28,625 nucleotides of DNA from contig JANTQF010000413.1 in NCBI GenBank assembly GCA_032988165.1, positions 1-28,625 on the forward strand. Direction: 5' to 3'. Positions 1-10,917 of this stretch are shown here, piece after piece. This DNA comes from Emmonsiellopsis sp. PD_33 (lineage: Eukaryota; Ascomycota; Eurotiomycetes; Onygenales; Ajellomycetaceae). The position numbers were made by a program, and so were the translations under genes. Numbering within the stretch: the stretch's first letter is position 1; each line of letters starts with the position of its first letter. Under the pieces are notes generated by a model. That model saw only the letters and a list, made by a program, of their open reading frames with translations, ran no database searches and was not told the origin of the DNA.

Positions 1-99
1 GGATGATATGTCAAAAAAAAAAACAATAAATATAAATGTCAGTATGTTCTTGAGTTGGAAGTTGTTTTTGGGGTTTTTTTTTGTGTTGTTGGGGGAGTA

Positions 100-130
<31 letters not shown>

Positions 131-778
131 GTGTGGGGGGGGGGGGGGGGGGGGGGAGGGAGGGGGGGGGGGGGGGGTGTGGGGGGGGGGGGGGGGGGGG
201 TTTCAGAATAGTGTTGGGTGTGCGAGGGAGGTGGTGAAGTTGGTTGGGGAGGTGGTGGCGGAGAAGGGGGAGGGGGTATAGGCAGAGGCATAGGTGGAAG
301 GGATTCAGGGGCAGTTTTTTTTTTTTTGTTTTGACTTGTAGAGCAGGCGAGCTTATTTATATCAAGCAGAGTCGCAGTGTCATTGCCGCTATAGAAATTT
401 ACTGACTCGTTAGATAGCAAACGATAGAGCAAACGATAGCAAATCATAGCACATATCGACTCCATAGACCCGGAGGATTTGGCCGTGAACGTGTAAATGG
501 CTATTTTTTCTTCAGATATCAAAGACCATCTTCGAAAGGATCCTCAAACATTTACTTCCTCAACATCAAAGGTATAACGTAACAAAGTCGCCAAAATAGT
601 ATAACTACGCAATTTGTACACGTGGGTGTAAGACCGCAGGGATGAAGCAGAAAATGTCTCCGAAAAAGGTCAGCCCCTCCCCCGCGCAGACCAAACCGGA
701 ATGAATACTTAAACAGTGGACGAGAGCCCGCAGTATCCAATTTAACAGTTCAAAACAACTACTCCCAAAAAAAAAAAT
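1..778. other. Left-edge intergenic region with poly-G low-complexity block
   Basis: No gene is supported here. Positions 91-200 are almost pure G on the plus strand, broken by a few T and A bases, and reading frames through it give only Gly-rich nonsense. The rest is mixed sequence with short A and T runs and holds the 3' flank of the minus-strand oxidoreductase gene that ends at 779. A TAGCAAACGATAG-like near-repeat occurs around 414-450. Confidence 0.7.
91..200. repeat. Near-homopolymeric poly-G tract
   Basis: About 110 bases that are overwhelmingly G on the plus strand, in several runs of over 15 G separated by single T, A or TGTGTG interruptions. Runs of this kind could form G-quadruplexes, but they are also a common place for sequencing and assembly errors. 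Its position at the window edge fits either reading. Confidence 0.9.
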
Positions 779-2315
779 TCATCCCTCCAAAACCTTCATC
801 CCAATCGAAACACCCACAGTCTCCAACCGGTCAATATACTCCTGCCCGAGAATCGCCGGCGTCATATACCCGCCCTGAATCTCCTTCCCCACCCGCCTAC
901 TCTTCAACAACACCAATGCCGACTCCGCCAATAACACGCCCGTCAACTTATACGCATCACCAGGATACTTAAACGACCCCAGCACCTTAATCGGCTTCCT
1001 CTGAGGACCCTCATGCTCCGCAGTCGCCAGCGCGCGGTACTCGATCCGATTACCTATCGTGCTCTCCTCGGAGGGTCCCTGGCCCGGCTCGTAGATCAGT
1101 TTCTTCGCCAACGAGCGGATGGGCGCGAAGGTTAGTGCAAGGAAGCCGAACATCAGGGAGAAGTGGACTGCGAGGGCCATAATGGCGTTGCGGACGGCGA
1201 GGACGGCGAGGAATTGGAAGCCTTGTCCGTATAGGTCGGGCATGAGGGAGCGGCTGCGCTGGACGATGCAGACGTCGCAGTGGCCCGTTGGGGATGTGGT
1301 GAGGGTACCCAGTTCGGGAACGGTGTGGATGCCTAGGAGTCGGAGGAGGAGCGGAGGGGCGTATGTAGTTTTGGGCCGGTCTGCGGATAGGAAGTGGGGG
1401 TTACTGTTGACTTCGTTCAGCTCGCTCAGGGGGGCGCTGCCCACCACGTCTATGACGGTGCTGAGGGTCCCCCCGCTGGCGCCTGCGGTTCTATATGGTG
1501 GGTAGAAATGTTAGGAAATGGCTGTTGGTGGTTGTGTGTCAGAGATCGTGGGGGGTTGGTGGGCCTACTTCATATCGTATATAGAGCTAACGATCTGCTT
1601 GGTATGGACGGCGAATCTATTCTTGATGCAGGAAACAAGCGACCAGGCTAACAGGTCTGCCGGAGCGCACTCGAGGCCGTCTGCGGATATTATCTAAAAC
1701 GCGGATATCACATCAGTAAGTCTGAACACGGTGCCTTCCTATACGCATTGCAACATCACATACTATTGCGCCCGTCGACTTGGCTTTCTCATGATACTTT
1801 TCAATCATCTCCTTTACCCACAGCATCTCTCCCGTGCTACACAAAATCAAATAAGCTTTCCTGCCATCGTCACTCAAAACAAGGGAGTTTCGCAGATTCT
1901 TACGCATCAAGATAATGTGTCCCATTATTCGCACAAGCCTCCACCACCGGCGACGAGTGGAGATGATACGGCCCAACGCAATTAATCAGGACCCGCGTCC
2001 TTTTCACAACCCGGTTGAATTCCTCAGTCTTCAACTGAACGGGCAGGATCTCTATATTTACCATTAGCTAACGGTTGAAAGATACTATGCTTTTTTGGGG
2101 TGGGATTGAATGGGCTAGAATATACCAGGCGGTTTCCGATCCTTGTCCATCGCCTGCAGCTTTTCCGCAAGAGCATTGAGCCTATCAGCCGACCGCCCTG
2201 CAATGCCCCATCTCAGATTCGTCGCAAAGTGCCGCACAATGTGTTCTGCGCACAGCCGTCCCGTGTACCCCGTTGCGCCCAGGAGGACGATGTCGAAATG
2301 GCGGGTGGATGTCAT
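779..2315 (-). CDS. Saccharopine dehydrogenase-like oxidoreductase (SCCPDH / trans-acting enoyl reductase family)
   Basis: Five exons on the minus strand: 2315-2126, 2051-1904, 1836-1764, 1693-1569 and 1490-779. They join in frame to 415 codons plus TGA, close to the family's usual length. The N-terminus has a Rossmann nucleotide-binding loop GATGYTG at residues 13-19. Exon 2 carries the family segment VLINCVGPYHLHSSPVVEACA, and later exons carry LDATGE, SGGTL and YEPGQGP, all typical of fungal members. A hydrophobic stretch lies between the two halves of the C-terminal region. All four introns have GT-AG ends, and the first, third and fourth have CTAAT, CTGAT or CTAAC branch sites. Members are NAD(P)-binding proteins of mostly unknown substrate; the name does not imply lysine metabolism. 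Some homologues are annotated as trans-acting enoyl reductases of polyketide synthases, but no such synthase is nearby. Without splicing the gene looks broken, but it is intact. Confidence 0.9.
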
Positions 2316-3795
2316 GTTATTAGGCGGGCAGGGATCAAGTATGAGTGGTGAGAGATGGAGGGGCGATTGCCAGTTTTATGGACTGCTTGCCACAAGGAAT
2401 CAATGCGACAGGAATATCATGGTTGATCTCAAGTTTCCCGCTGGATGATATCACCATTCCTCGGCCCAGGAAAATACACATGGCGCCAAGCCCTGCCAAG
2501 CCCAAGCTTCCAAACGCTGCTGCTTAATCGTGTCCGAGTCGACCTTGAACAACGTACTATGTAAATGCGCTCTGATGGATTTCAATATTGATGGGATGGA
2601 GTTATGGATGTTACGTTGTCCATATCAGAGACCAGAACTCGCGTAGAATAAACAAGGAACTAGGCATCCAAACGCAGTATTCTGTCCATCGTCGACCAAT
2701 AGATCATACCGCTTCTTTTTGAAGTCTGTCCTCCAATTAGTTCACAACAGTAGTTATTTGCCGATCATATTGTACTCTCTGTTGGTTAGCAGTGGCATTC
2801 CCCTTTTCGATCCACGTAAACTATCTACTTGCTACACGAACGGATGCAGGGCGACCGCCATACCAAACGTCGAGCCAATATGGGGATAGCTAGTTAGACC
2901 AATTAGATCCTCATATCCTACTAGCCAACATGCGTCAAGCTGCCCCCGGCAGTGTTCCGTCCGCATCGTAGTGTGGGCCATACATGATAGCGTGCAACTT
3001 TGGCCCGGGTACCTGTGAGAATCCAACTAGACCAAACAGGATCAATCCTTATGGGAAGGATGGTTCTAAGTATCAGACAGGCGGAGTTAGTTCTGCAGAA
3101 AGGGGAGATCAATGGTTATCAGGAGAAACGGCCTGCACGCCCTTCTGTCCTTATATGAGATTACCGTTCCGTCGATATAAACAAAGTGCGATGGTATCAT
3201 TGCGGACATGCCATTTGCTGATTCCAGAGAACGCCCCAGGGAAGATACCAAGGCCCTATATACCCGGATATACCAATCATTCCCTATATAAAGGGACGTC
3301 TAAAATCAACCGTGTCGTCTATTATTGCAGTATTTGCATTGGGTCAAGGTTTGTACAGGACGTTCAATCAGGCGGAGGCATCTGGAGTAGGTCGTGTATC
3401 ATTCCCTAGAAGCCGGGATGCAATCCTACTAATGATCTTGTAGATATGTATTGCCATGGGGATAAGGTAATAAGATTGACATGATATACATAGCTCGCAA
3501 CAACGCTGCCACATCATAGACCAACTTATACATTAGGAGGTTCAAGTTGTTTTCAACGAAAGGTCGGAATTGTAAAGTGAAGATCGATAAGAACAATGAC
3601 ATAATCAAAAAGTTCACTATCACCACGTGACATTGCGCACACAAAACACCGCGCCAAGCCTCCCATTTGGTCCTAAGCGAGCCAGCCCACAATCCTCAAC
3701 GACGGACCCCAACACCGCACCCAAGTCAAGTTTTTTCGCAGCTTCAGCACTCCCATCCTCTCCCTTGCCCGCATACACACATCCAGCGCGACAAG
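2316..3795. other. Divergent intergenic region (oxidoreductase / eL43)
   Basis: This 1.48-kb stretch separates the minus-strand oxidoreductase start from the plus-strand eL43 start and so should hold both promoters. No conserved protein is recognisable in any frame. A TATA-like TATATAAA at 3285-3292 lies about 500 bp upstream of the eL43 start, too far to be an obvious core promoter for it. The last 170 bp contain a CACGTGAC motif and pyrimidine-rich leader sequence, as expected for a ribosomal protein gene. Confidence 0.6.
3624..3631 (+). promoter_or_regulatory. CACGTGAC E-box-like motif upstream of eL43 gene
   Basis: CACGTGAC lies about 165 bp upstream of the eL43 start codon, just before C/T-rich leader sequence. 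CACGTG is bound by bHLH factors such as Cbf1-type proteins in fungi. Its position suits a ribosomal-protein promoter, but no binding evidence exists here. Confidence 0.35.
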
Positions 3796-4525
3796 ATGAC
3801 GAAGCGCACCAAGAGTATGTTGCAAATTGTCCCCCTGCTCCTGCCCGAAGTTTTCAAGTTGCTAATTTTGATCGTTCTTGTGCAGAGGTCGGTGTCACCG
3901 GTAAATATGGTACCAGGTACGGCTCCAATTCCACGCTCAATTTCTACGCTCCCCTCGATGGTTTCTGGCTTTGGTGGATGGATTGGAATTCGTGACGGAA
4001 GGGGAGGAAGAGGCGGAAAATGCCGGAGATTGAAGAACAGATGAAATCGGGAAAGGGGGGGGAAATCGAAACATGGATAGAACAACAGAATGCTGACGGG
4101 ACAATTTTTCGTCGATCGACAGATACGGTGCCTCCCTCCGTAAGCAGGTGAAGAAGATGGAAATCTCCCAGCACGCCCGATACATCTGCACCTTCTGCGG
4201 AAAGAACTCCGTCAAGCGCAAGTCCGTCGGCATCTGGGAGTGCCGGTCGTGCCAGAAGACCGTCGCTGGTGGTGCCTGGACTGTCTCGTAAGTATTTCCT
4301 CGTTTGCAGGGACCGGGAAGGGTTTTCGATCGCATTTTCGACAATCTGGGAAATCGCCATGCCTCATTGTGACAGAACTGCGACGACCCCTCGGCCCATC
4401 CCTCCCTGGAACGGATGGGAATGAATGGCTGACCACGGGAACTTCCTTCGCTTGCGTATAGGACACCTGCCGCCGCTACCACCCGATCGACCATCCGTCG
4501 TCTCCGAGAAATTGCTGAGGTTTAA
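3796..4525 (+). CDS. RPL43: 60S ribosomal protein eL43 (L43 / L37a)
   Basis: Four exons, 3796-3814, 3886-3916, 4123-4287 and 4462-4525, encode a 92-residue protein, the exact usual length of eL43. It is a structural component of the cytosolic large ribosomal subunit. The start MTKRTKKVGVTGKYGTRYGA and the zinc ribbon with Cys39, Cys42, Cys57 and Cys60 (CTFC ... CRSC) are near-invariant in the family, as is the end STIRRLREIAEV. The introns are 71, 206 and 174 nt. The first coding exon is only 19 nt, a common arrangement for fungal ribosomal protein genes. The second intron begins GTACGGCTCC, which mirrors the start of the following exon (ATACGGTGCCTCC), so a retained intron would briefly keep a plausible protein sequence. 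I looked for snoRNAs in the two longer introns and saw no clear C/D box pairing. Confidence 0.97.
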
Positions 4526-6316
4526 ATTGGGAAATTTCTTGCGGATGGGAGTTTTCAATTGTCATTTTTTCCTCTTTTTTTAATGTCTCTTTTTTTCGGA
4601 TGAAATGATGGAACTACGGGGCTGTTGCAAAGGGAAGATGATGTTTTGTTGTTGCCCCCTAGTTTGTTACATGACATGAAAAAAAAAAAAACAATGCATG
4701 TGTGGACTACAGGGGGAAAGGAGGGGAAGAAAAGAAAAAGGGCCAACTCGCTTTCCCCCACGGCTTAACTCGATATACCCGTTCTCCTACGATCGATCGG
4801 AATTTTTTCTTCTTTTTCTCCCAATAGCATCAGAGAAACAAGAACAAATCAATCAATTCCTTTGCTTCGTCCTAACCTTGAGCCGCTGTCGTTCGTCTGT
4901 GACCTGTGATTCAAGTAACAACAATCTACGCTTGCTAATATCAGGTCGAATGGAAACCACCAAGAAATTACTGTTGCATGGGACTATTAGGTAGGTTACC
5001 CGATGTTCCATTGCACCAGGAAAATACGTCATGCCTCCATGCCCCCAGCATCGATTCAACCTGTGTGTTGCGAGTTGAACTTTTGCTCTACACCTCTCAC
5101 TCCTCCAATGGGTGGCAAGATATCCTATCCACAGATGCGTTGACGACCGTGCGTTCCGTCAGTGTAGATACCATTCGCTACCCAACCGGAGCCTTCAACC
5201 AGCGAAGATACAGCGACTTCTCCAGTTCGATCTTACCATCACTATTCCCTCTACAGCATCTGATCACAAGCAGCTGAATATTCATGTCAGCTATCATGAC
5301 CCACCTTTTCACTGGTATCGGATCTATTTTTATTCCGTGGATTTGAAACCAGCCTCCAGAGGAGTACTAGTACTAGTTATATTTCCATACCTTGGCGGCC
5401 ACATATGCAAGGTACATGTACCTTGTAACTACCAAATAGCAGCAAGTTTTACCCTTTCCACGGGGTTTCCCTTCTAAAAGCAATACAGGAAGAGAACTCT
5501 CCGCACCCCGTCCTGCTATGCACAACGTTGGCTAACAGCAAAGCTATTCAGCCCAGTGAGGAATAGCAGAAGGGGGGCTAAAACAACGAGGCTTGTTTCG
5601 CAGAATCCGCCAGGGGGTTGGGTTGGTGAGAGCAAACAATGAGCGGTGAACCGTGAAACCATTCTTAGCACTGCTGGCCCCCTCCCTTGCCCGCCCCCTG
5701 GTCGTTCTGTCTTCAGCGCACTGATCAGTCTTATCTGGCTTCTACCACTCTAGCTTCCCTTATGTAAGTAATACGCCGAGGTCACTGGGATGCAGCTCGC
5801 ACGAGACAGCGTTTATAAGAGATGAAAAAGATCATGAGAATGATCGTATCGTAGCATACATTTCTATGGTATTGCGCTTGGATGTATTTCATGATTGTCC
5901 ACCTCTTATCTTATCACGAGGCCACCAATCTAATTAGGGCATATCCGGGCTAAACTAGTAAGCGTGGGCAAAGTGAGAACGCCCACATCCAGCACAAACT
6001 ACACCAACAGAGCAATAAATAAGTGATTACAAGAATAGCCTATACTAGTATCTCTATATCAATTCTCGCTCGAAGTCAACGAGTCCAAATGACGTCCTCC
6101 TCCTCGGCAGCCACAGCGCGCACGAGTCACGTTCCGCGCTAGCCCCCGAGCAGCCTAGCGCGGCCACTAGCCTGCGGACAAAAAGGCGGCGCTCTTCCCC
6201 ACAGCCGACCTCGTTCTCTACTTCATCCCATCCCCAGGGCTCTATATCTGCTCCGCTGCTCTTCATGCCGCCCCAGACCTCCTCGTCCTCTCTTCCACAC
6301 TCCCACCCCCGCGACC
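4526..6316. other. Intergenic region, eL43 3' flank to RING/PHD promoter
   Basis: No gene is supported in this 1.79-kb stretch. The first part is the eL43 3' region with T- and A-rich runs (including a 13-nt A run near 4678). Short open frames near 4698-4994 and 5112-5477 resemble no known protein and have no splice partners I could join. The last 250 bp before 6317 are C/T-rich (CCTCCTCGTCCTC, CACTCCCACCCCC), which fits a fungal 5' leader. Confidence 0.6.
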
Positions 6317-8369
6317 ATGTCAGACACGTGCATAGTCTGTCTCGGAGACCTTGGCGATGGCGTCTCAGACCCGCCTCCCCTTGCCGCCGCATGCCCGCCA
6401 AGCCCTGACCACAGCGGCCGCCCAGCTGCCGTGCTGGACGTCCTGGTCTCCCCGCTGCCCGCCGACGACGCAGAGCTGGGCAGGATTGCGCATCTGCTGC
6501 CTTGCGGCCATAATCTGCATGATGAATGTTTGAAACCCTGGGTTGAACGGGCCAATAGCTGTCCTATTTGCCGCCAGAGCTTCAATATGGTCGAGCTTAC
6601 CGAGACCATCGGAGGTATGGTCCTATTTTCTGCCTGTCACTTTGTCTTCACTTGTGGATGTGAAATTAGCGGGGTCCCGCATGAGACCGAAACAATGGAT
6701 ATGCTGACACTTTCTGTTTTCGTTTGTTCTTTCAGGTCCCGTGGTCTCGTCCTATCCAGTCCAGGACAGAGTACAGGTAGCAGATATCGACCCTGCTATG
6801 ATATTGGACGAACTCGACGATGACTCGGATTCGCAACCCTGCCCGATCTGTGGCGACGACGACAACGAAGATGTCCTCCTTCTCTGTGACGGCTGCGACG
6901 TCGCCATCCATACCTATTGCGTTGGTCTGGATTCGATCCCTTCTGGCCCGTGGTTCTGTTCCCAGTGCGAAACGCAACGAGCCATCCCATCAACTGCCCC
7001 GCGATCACGAAACCAATCTGGCCGTCGTACCCGTGGTGACCAACGGAGGAACCGCAGCCGTAACCAGATAAATGCCTTGCACTGGGCCCGTGTTTGGCAA
7101 ACTGTCTGGGACCAACTGAGTCTCGACCTGGACTTCCCTTTTGATGACGAACAAGCACATAGCCGCATTATGGAGCAACAACGGCGTGAGGCCGCTAATC
7201 GGAGAGAATTCCGGGCCTGGGAACGTCGCTTTCAGATTGCTGAACGCCAAGGAGTGGCTAACCGGTTTAGAGATACCGCATCCGCCCTGCTTGAAATCGG
7301 CCGAGGCTGGCCCTCTCGGCCAAGGCAACGAATCGAAACCCCAGAACCTGAATCCGTTGACGAGGTCCGGGCATGGAACGCCTTCGAAAGAGCACGCGAA
7401 ATCGAAAATGGCCCAAGCACGAACCGTCGAAAACGCAAGTCCCCGACGGCTTCGCCCGTTGACCCAGAACCGGCACAGCCGGAGCGGAGACTGAAAAGGC
7501 CCCGCACAAGGCGGCCGGAAGCTCTTGCTGCTGATTTTCTGGACCATGGGGGTGAGTCTTCCAGGCCGGGAAGATCAGCTAATGGTTCTGCTTCTGCTTC
7601 AAGGCTTCCCGCTGATAGCAATGCTAGTACGGGTCCAAGTTTCTTGCAATCGCTTCTCAAGGAAGTCGAAGACTCTTCTGCCCCGAGTCTGAGTAACGGC
7701 GCGTTTAGATCGTCTGCCTTTGCCTCGACGCCGGGAGATGCCAGCTCGCCTCGTCCATCGTCGCCTGCTCAGTCATCGCCTTCGTCTAACTACTCGTCCC
7801 CTCGACCATCATCCGTCACCCCACCGCCGTATACCAACCGGCCAACCACTCCCATCACTGTGTTTGACCCTGGGCATTCATCTCCTGAGTTCTCCCCCTC
7901 ATGTTCTCCTAACCAAGACCCAGGGTCAGTAGAGCACACTCGGCACCCACGCGCACTGGGCCGCATACAACGTCCCGATCACAGTTCATCCTCGTCTCCA
8001 TCCCGCGCGCGATCTAACGAATCTTCTCCCACACGCACTGCCCTCTCGCTCTCTGCTAAATCCGATTTGCAGAAAATGGTCAGCTCCGCCTTGAAACCTC
8101 ACTACCGCAAACACCTAGTTTCAAAAGATGAATACACAGACATCAACAGACGTATATCACGGATGCTGTACGAAAAAGTCGGCCCTATTGGCGCACTCGA
8201 TGCCGAGGCAAAGGCTAAATGGTCCGCCATTGCCAGCGAAGAAGTTAACAAGGCCATTGCCAAACTTAAGGGGGTTTCTAATGTGACCCTACCCAACATC
8301 ACCACCGCTACTACTGCTGCTGTCGTTGCTGCTGAGGCAAGTGACAGTGGCAATGCCTCGTCATCATGA
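6317..8369 (+). CDS. RING-H2 and PHD finger protein, PHRF1-like
   Basis: Two exons, 6317-6614 and 6736-8369, joined across a 121-nt GT-AG intron, encode 643 residues. The start sits in a good context (GACCATGT). The N-terminus is a RING-H2 finger with Cys5, Cys8, Cys63, His65, His68, Cys71, Cys82 and Cys85. A complete C4HC3 PHD finger follows: Cys135, Cys138, Cys150, Cys153, His158, Cys161, Cys174 and Cys177. Then come an Arg-rich segment, a long Ser/Pro-rich and probably disordered region (about 320-535), and a predicted helical C-terminus around 541-612 (KMVSSALKPHYRKHLVSKDE). RING-then-PHD order matches animal PHRF1, a nuclear ubiquitin ligase. From family knowledge the RING should act with an E2 enzyme and the PHD should read histone H3 tails; the substrate here is unknown. 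The 54-residue gap between Cys8 and Cys63 is unusually long. Confidence 0.92.
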
Positions 8370-10014
8370 AGTTATGAAATGAAATCAAGAAATCTTTAAT
8401 GACATCCGTATTCGATATTCACTTGGCGTTCAGCATGCTTTTAATCTCTTACTTTTACAATTATCAGCATCATTGTCGCATTACTTGCCCGGATCCGGAT
8501 CATAAATGGGGGTGCATGCATACGAACCTACGCATCTTTGGGCAGCATTGAGAAATTCAAGCATTGGCGCCGGAGTTTATCCTAGCACAGGCAAGCGAAA
8601 TACCGATATCGTTCCACATAACCGCCAGTCACCTAGAAGGGAGGAGTTTTCCATTTTTGTTATTGTTACATTACATATGTGGTGGCGTCTTATCTACTAC
8701 TTAGCGAACTCTGGAGGATATATTTTTGTTGTTTTACTATTATTTAACGGGATGGGATTACATCTATTTGTTTTTGGGGCATGAAGGGATGGTTTTGGGC
8801 TAGGTAGTTTTTAAGGGGAAGGATATTTATGCATTTTCTTTTATTTACCTGTTCGTTTGGGATAGATATACCCTCTACTTTTTCAAAGCGGGCTTCTTGA
8901 CTTCTTTATATACATAGATCTTCACTGTATCGGTGATATGATACAACTACAACGTTCACATGCATTTTCTTTTTAAATCATCATGATTTATCCTCTATTT
9001 TTTCTAATTTTCCACTCACATTGACACCACACCAGTTAACTACCTATCGAGCTACAAGCAGAAGCAACGGCCTCAACCTCCACTTCACTTTGTTCTTCCC
9101 CTTGTCATTTCGTTTCCACTACACGGCCAAGTCAGGTATGCAGAGTTGAGTTGAGTTGTGTTTGATTCTTAACCCCGCCTTATCTCCGCCCTGTACCCCC
9201 CTTTCCGCCCACCAACCTTCCAACTCCATCAAAAATCAGAACTCCCCACTTCACTTCAACTACTCATAAGGCCACGTCGGTGCTAACTCACAAGCTATCT
9301 ATTTGTGTTGTTGGAGTATCAAATTGCTCCGCTCAACTACTTTTATCAACCTCTACAAGACATTCGTCCGCCCGTTCTTAAACACACGACACGACAACTA
9401 CTCCATCCCCATCCGCATTCTATTCGACTAGGGGGGAGGGAGAGGAAAGAAACCCACCCTCCCTACCTACCTAGGCCTAACGGAACTTCCATTGCCCAAA
9501 GTCAGGTCCGACACTACAGTACATACTACATAGCGTAGTGAGCCAATACCCCCGGTCCAGGAGCTTAATCAAGCATTATTTTAGTATTTCCGAACAAGCT
9601 CATGACTTTAACTACTAACTATAACTACGCACCTGCTTAGGCTGGGCTGAAGCTAACTTTTAAAACCAATCAGGACGAGACGAGGGGCCGGGTTGGTACC
9701 GCATCACACCCCCCCGCCGGGCCCCGGTATTGCCTCAAAGTCTTGAGATTTAAGCCGAGAACCTTCGGGATTGGGTAATAAGTGGGTAGTTGTATATGCT
9801 AGGTACGCTATGTGTGCAAGGTCCTGCCCGGGTGGTAGGAATCATTCCCGTTTGGCGATGGCGGGAAGTGATAGTTGGGAAAGGATCCTGGGGTGATGGA
9901 TGGTATCGAATGGATGGATAGATAGGCCGGGACGGGGCGGGATAGGAAGGGGGGATACATAGTATTACATACTAATGAAGATACTTCTCTAGACGGTGGT
10001 TTGATCAGAGCTCC

Positions 10015-10038
10015 CCTAACTACTAGTTAGTAGTTAGG
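10015..10038. repeat. Perfect inverted repeat, 11-bp arms with 2-nt spacer
   Basis: The arm CCTAACTACTA (10015-10025) is followed by GT and then its exact reverse complement TAGTAGTTAGG (10028-10038). It could be a hairpin or a binding site for a dimeric factor. It lies about 880 bp upstream of the MFS start codon. Confidence 0.85.
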
Positions 10039-10804
10039 CACATCTCCTCTGTTGACATATCTGAGAAACAAAAACTGTAGGCAAGCTGGAATAAGAGCTC
10101 ACCTAAGGGGATACTTCGTTGGTTGTTTTGTGAGGCCAATATGTGCATACATACCTACATACGTATAGTATCAGGACTAGCTCTTCAGAAGCGTTCGAGT
10201 AGAAATGGTTTTGCGTATTAGTAATTATCTCCCTCCTCAGCCAGTGAGTCCGGGCTATTGGGCTGAAGCGAGGATGTACGTACATATATTTTCGCGAAGA
10301 CAGGGCGTGGAGCGTTTACGGAGTTACTATTAACTGAGCTCAAGCAGGCCGCTTATAGTCTGTTGTCTTTTTTTTTTTTTTTTAACCTCCACCCAGGCTG
10401 ACGGCCCGGAGTTTACGGCTTTAGGTGTGCAAGGCACGAATCTATGGCACGAACGGGAGCTAGTAGTTTCGGGGGGAGAGGAGCATCAGGGTATTTATTT
10501 TTTCCTTCTTTGGGCTGTCGGAGCTACTTGCTCAACTCAATGTATTCGCCATGCCGTCTCGAGCAGGAATTAATAGTGATCAAGGAGATATTGCTGGGTG
10601 GACTTTGACGAGGGGTGTTGACACATCTCAGCTCTCTTTCGATGGAATTAGCTCGCTTTCCATTTCTATTCATTTTTCAAATTTTTTTTTACAAGGGTAG
10701 AAGGCGTCGGGGGATCGGAGTTAGCATATGAGAATCTGATCGGGCGAAAACAATACTGTCACTCGGTTTCGAGCCTTTTAGCTGCTGGGGGGTTCATGAC
10801 GGAC

Positions 10805-10812
10805 TATATAAT
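10805..10812 (+). promoter_or_regulatory. Candidate TATA element of the MFS gene
   Basis: TATATAAT lies 106-113 bp upstream of the first in-frame ATG (10918). At the usual fungal spacing, transcription would start around 10835-10870. That would exclude the out-of-frame ATG at 10796 from the mRNA. Confidence 0.4.
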
Positions 10813-10917
10813 TGACGGTTTCTTCCGTCCTTGGCCAATGCTTGTTTTTTTCTTTACTTGCTCCTTCAGATTGTCCTTGTTACTGCGTCGCCAGAGGCTG
10901 CTTTCGGAACCGAAAAC

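Larger units (their letters stand above)
8370..10917. other. Long intergenic region upstream of MFS transporter
   Basis: A 2.55-kb stretch without a recognisable gene. Small open frames near 8506-8784 and 9305-9538 look like chance. It contains a GAGTT triplet repeat at 9143-9157, CCTACCTACCTAGG at about 9462-9475, a perfect inverted repeat at 10015-10038, a 15-nt T run near 10369, and a TATATAAT element at 10805-10812. Such a long upstream region is common for regulated transporter genes, and an unannotated non-coding transcript cannot be excluded. Confidence 0.6.

Noticed and set aside
55..281. Gly-rich reading frames in the poly-G block
   Set aside because: They are translations of homopolymer sequence in all frames with no other support.
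779..2315. Oxidoreductase gene looked like a pseudogene with several frame breaks
   Set aside because: Each break coincides with a GT-AG intron, three of them with clear branch sites, and splicing restores a full-length 415-residue family member.
3815..4461. snoRNA inside eL43 introns
   Set aside because: No paired RTGATGA and CTGA boxes with flanking complementarity were seen; GATGAA and CTGAC occurrences are isolated and the latter are branch sites.
3937..4494. Minus-strand frames of 113-185 codons across eL43
   Set aside because: They are antisense shadows of the eL43 exons and introns; the plus-strand gene is certain.
5112..5477. 121-codon plus-strand frame in the eL43-RING/PHD gap
   Set aside because: No recognisable domain, ordinary composition for non-coding DNA, and no splice partners.
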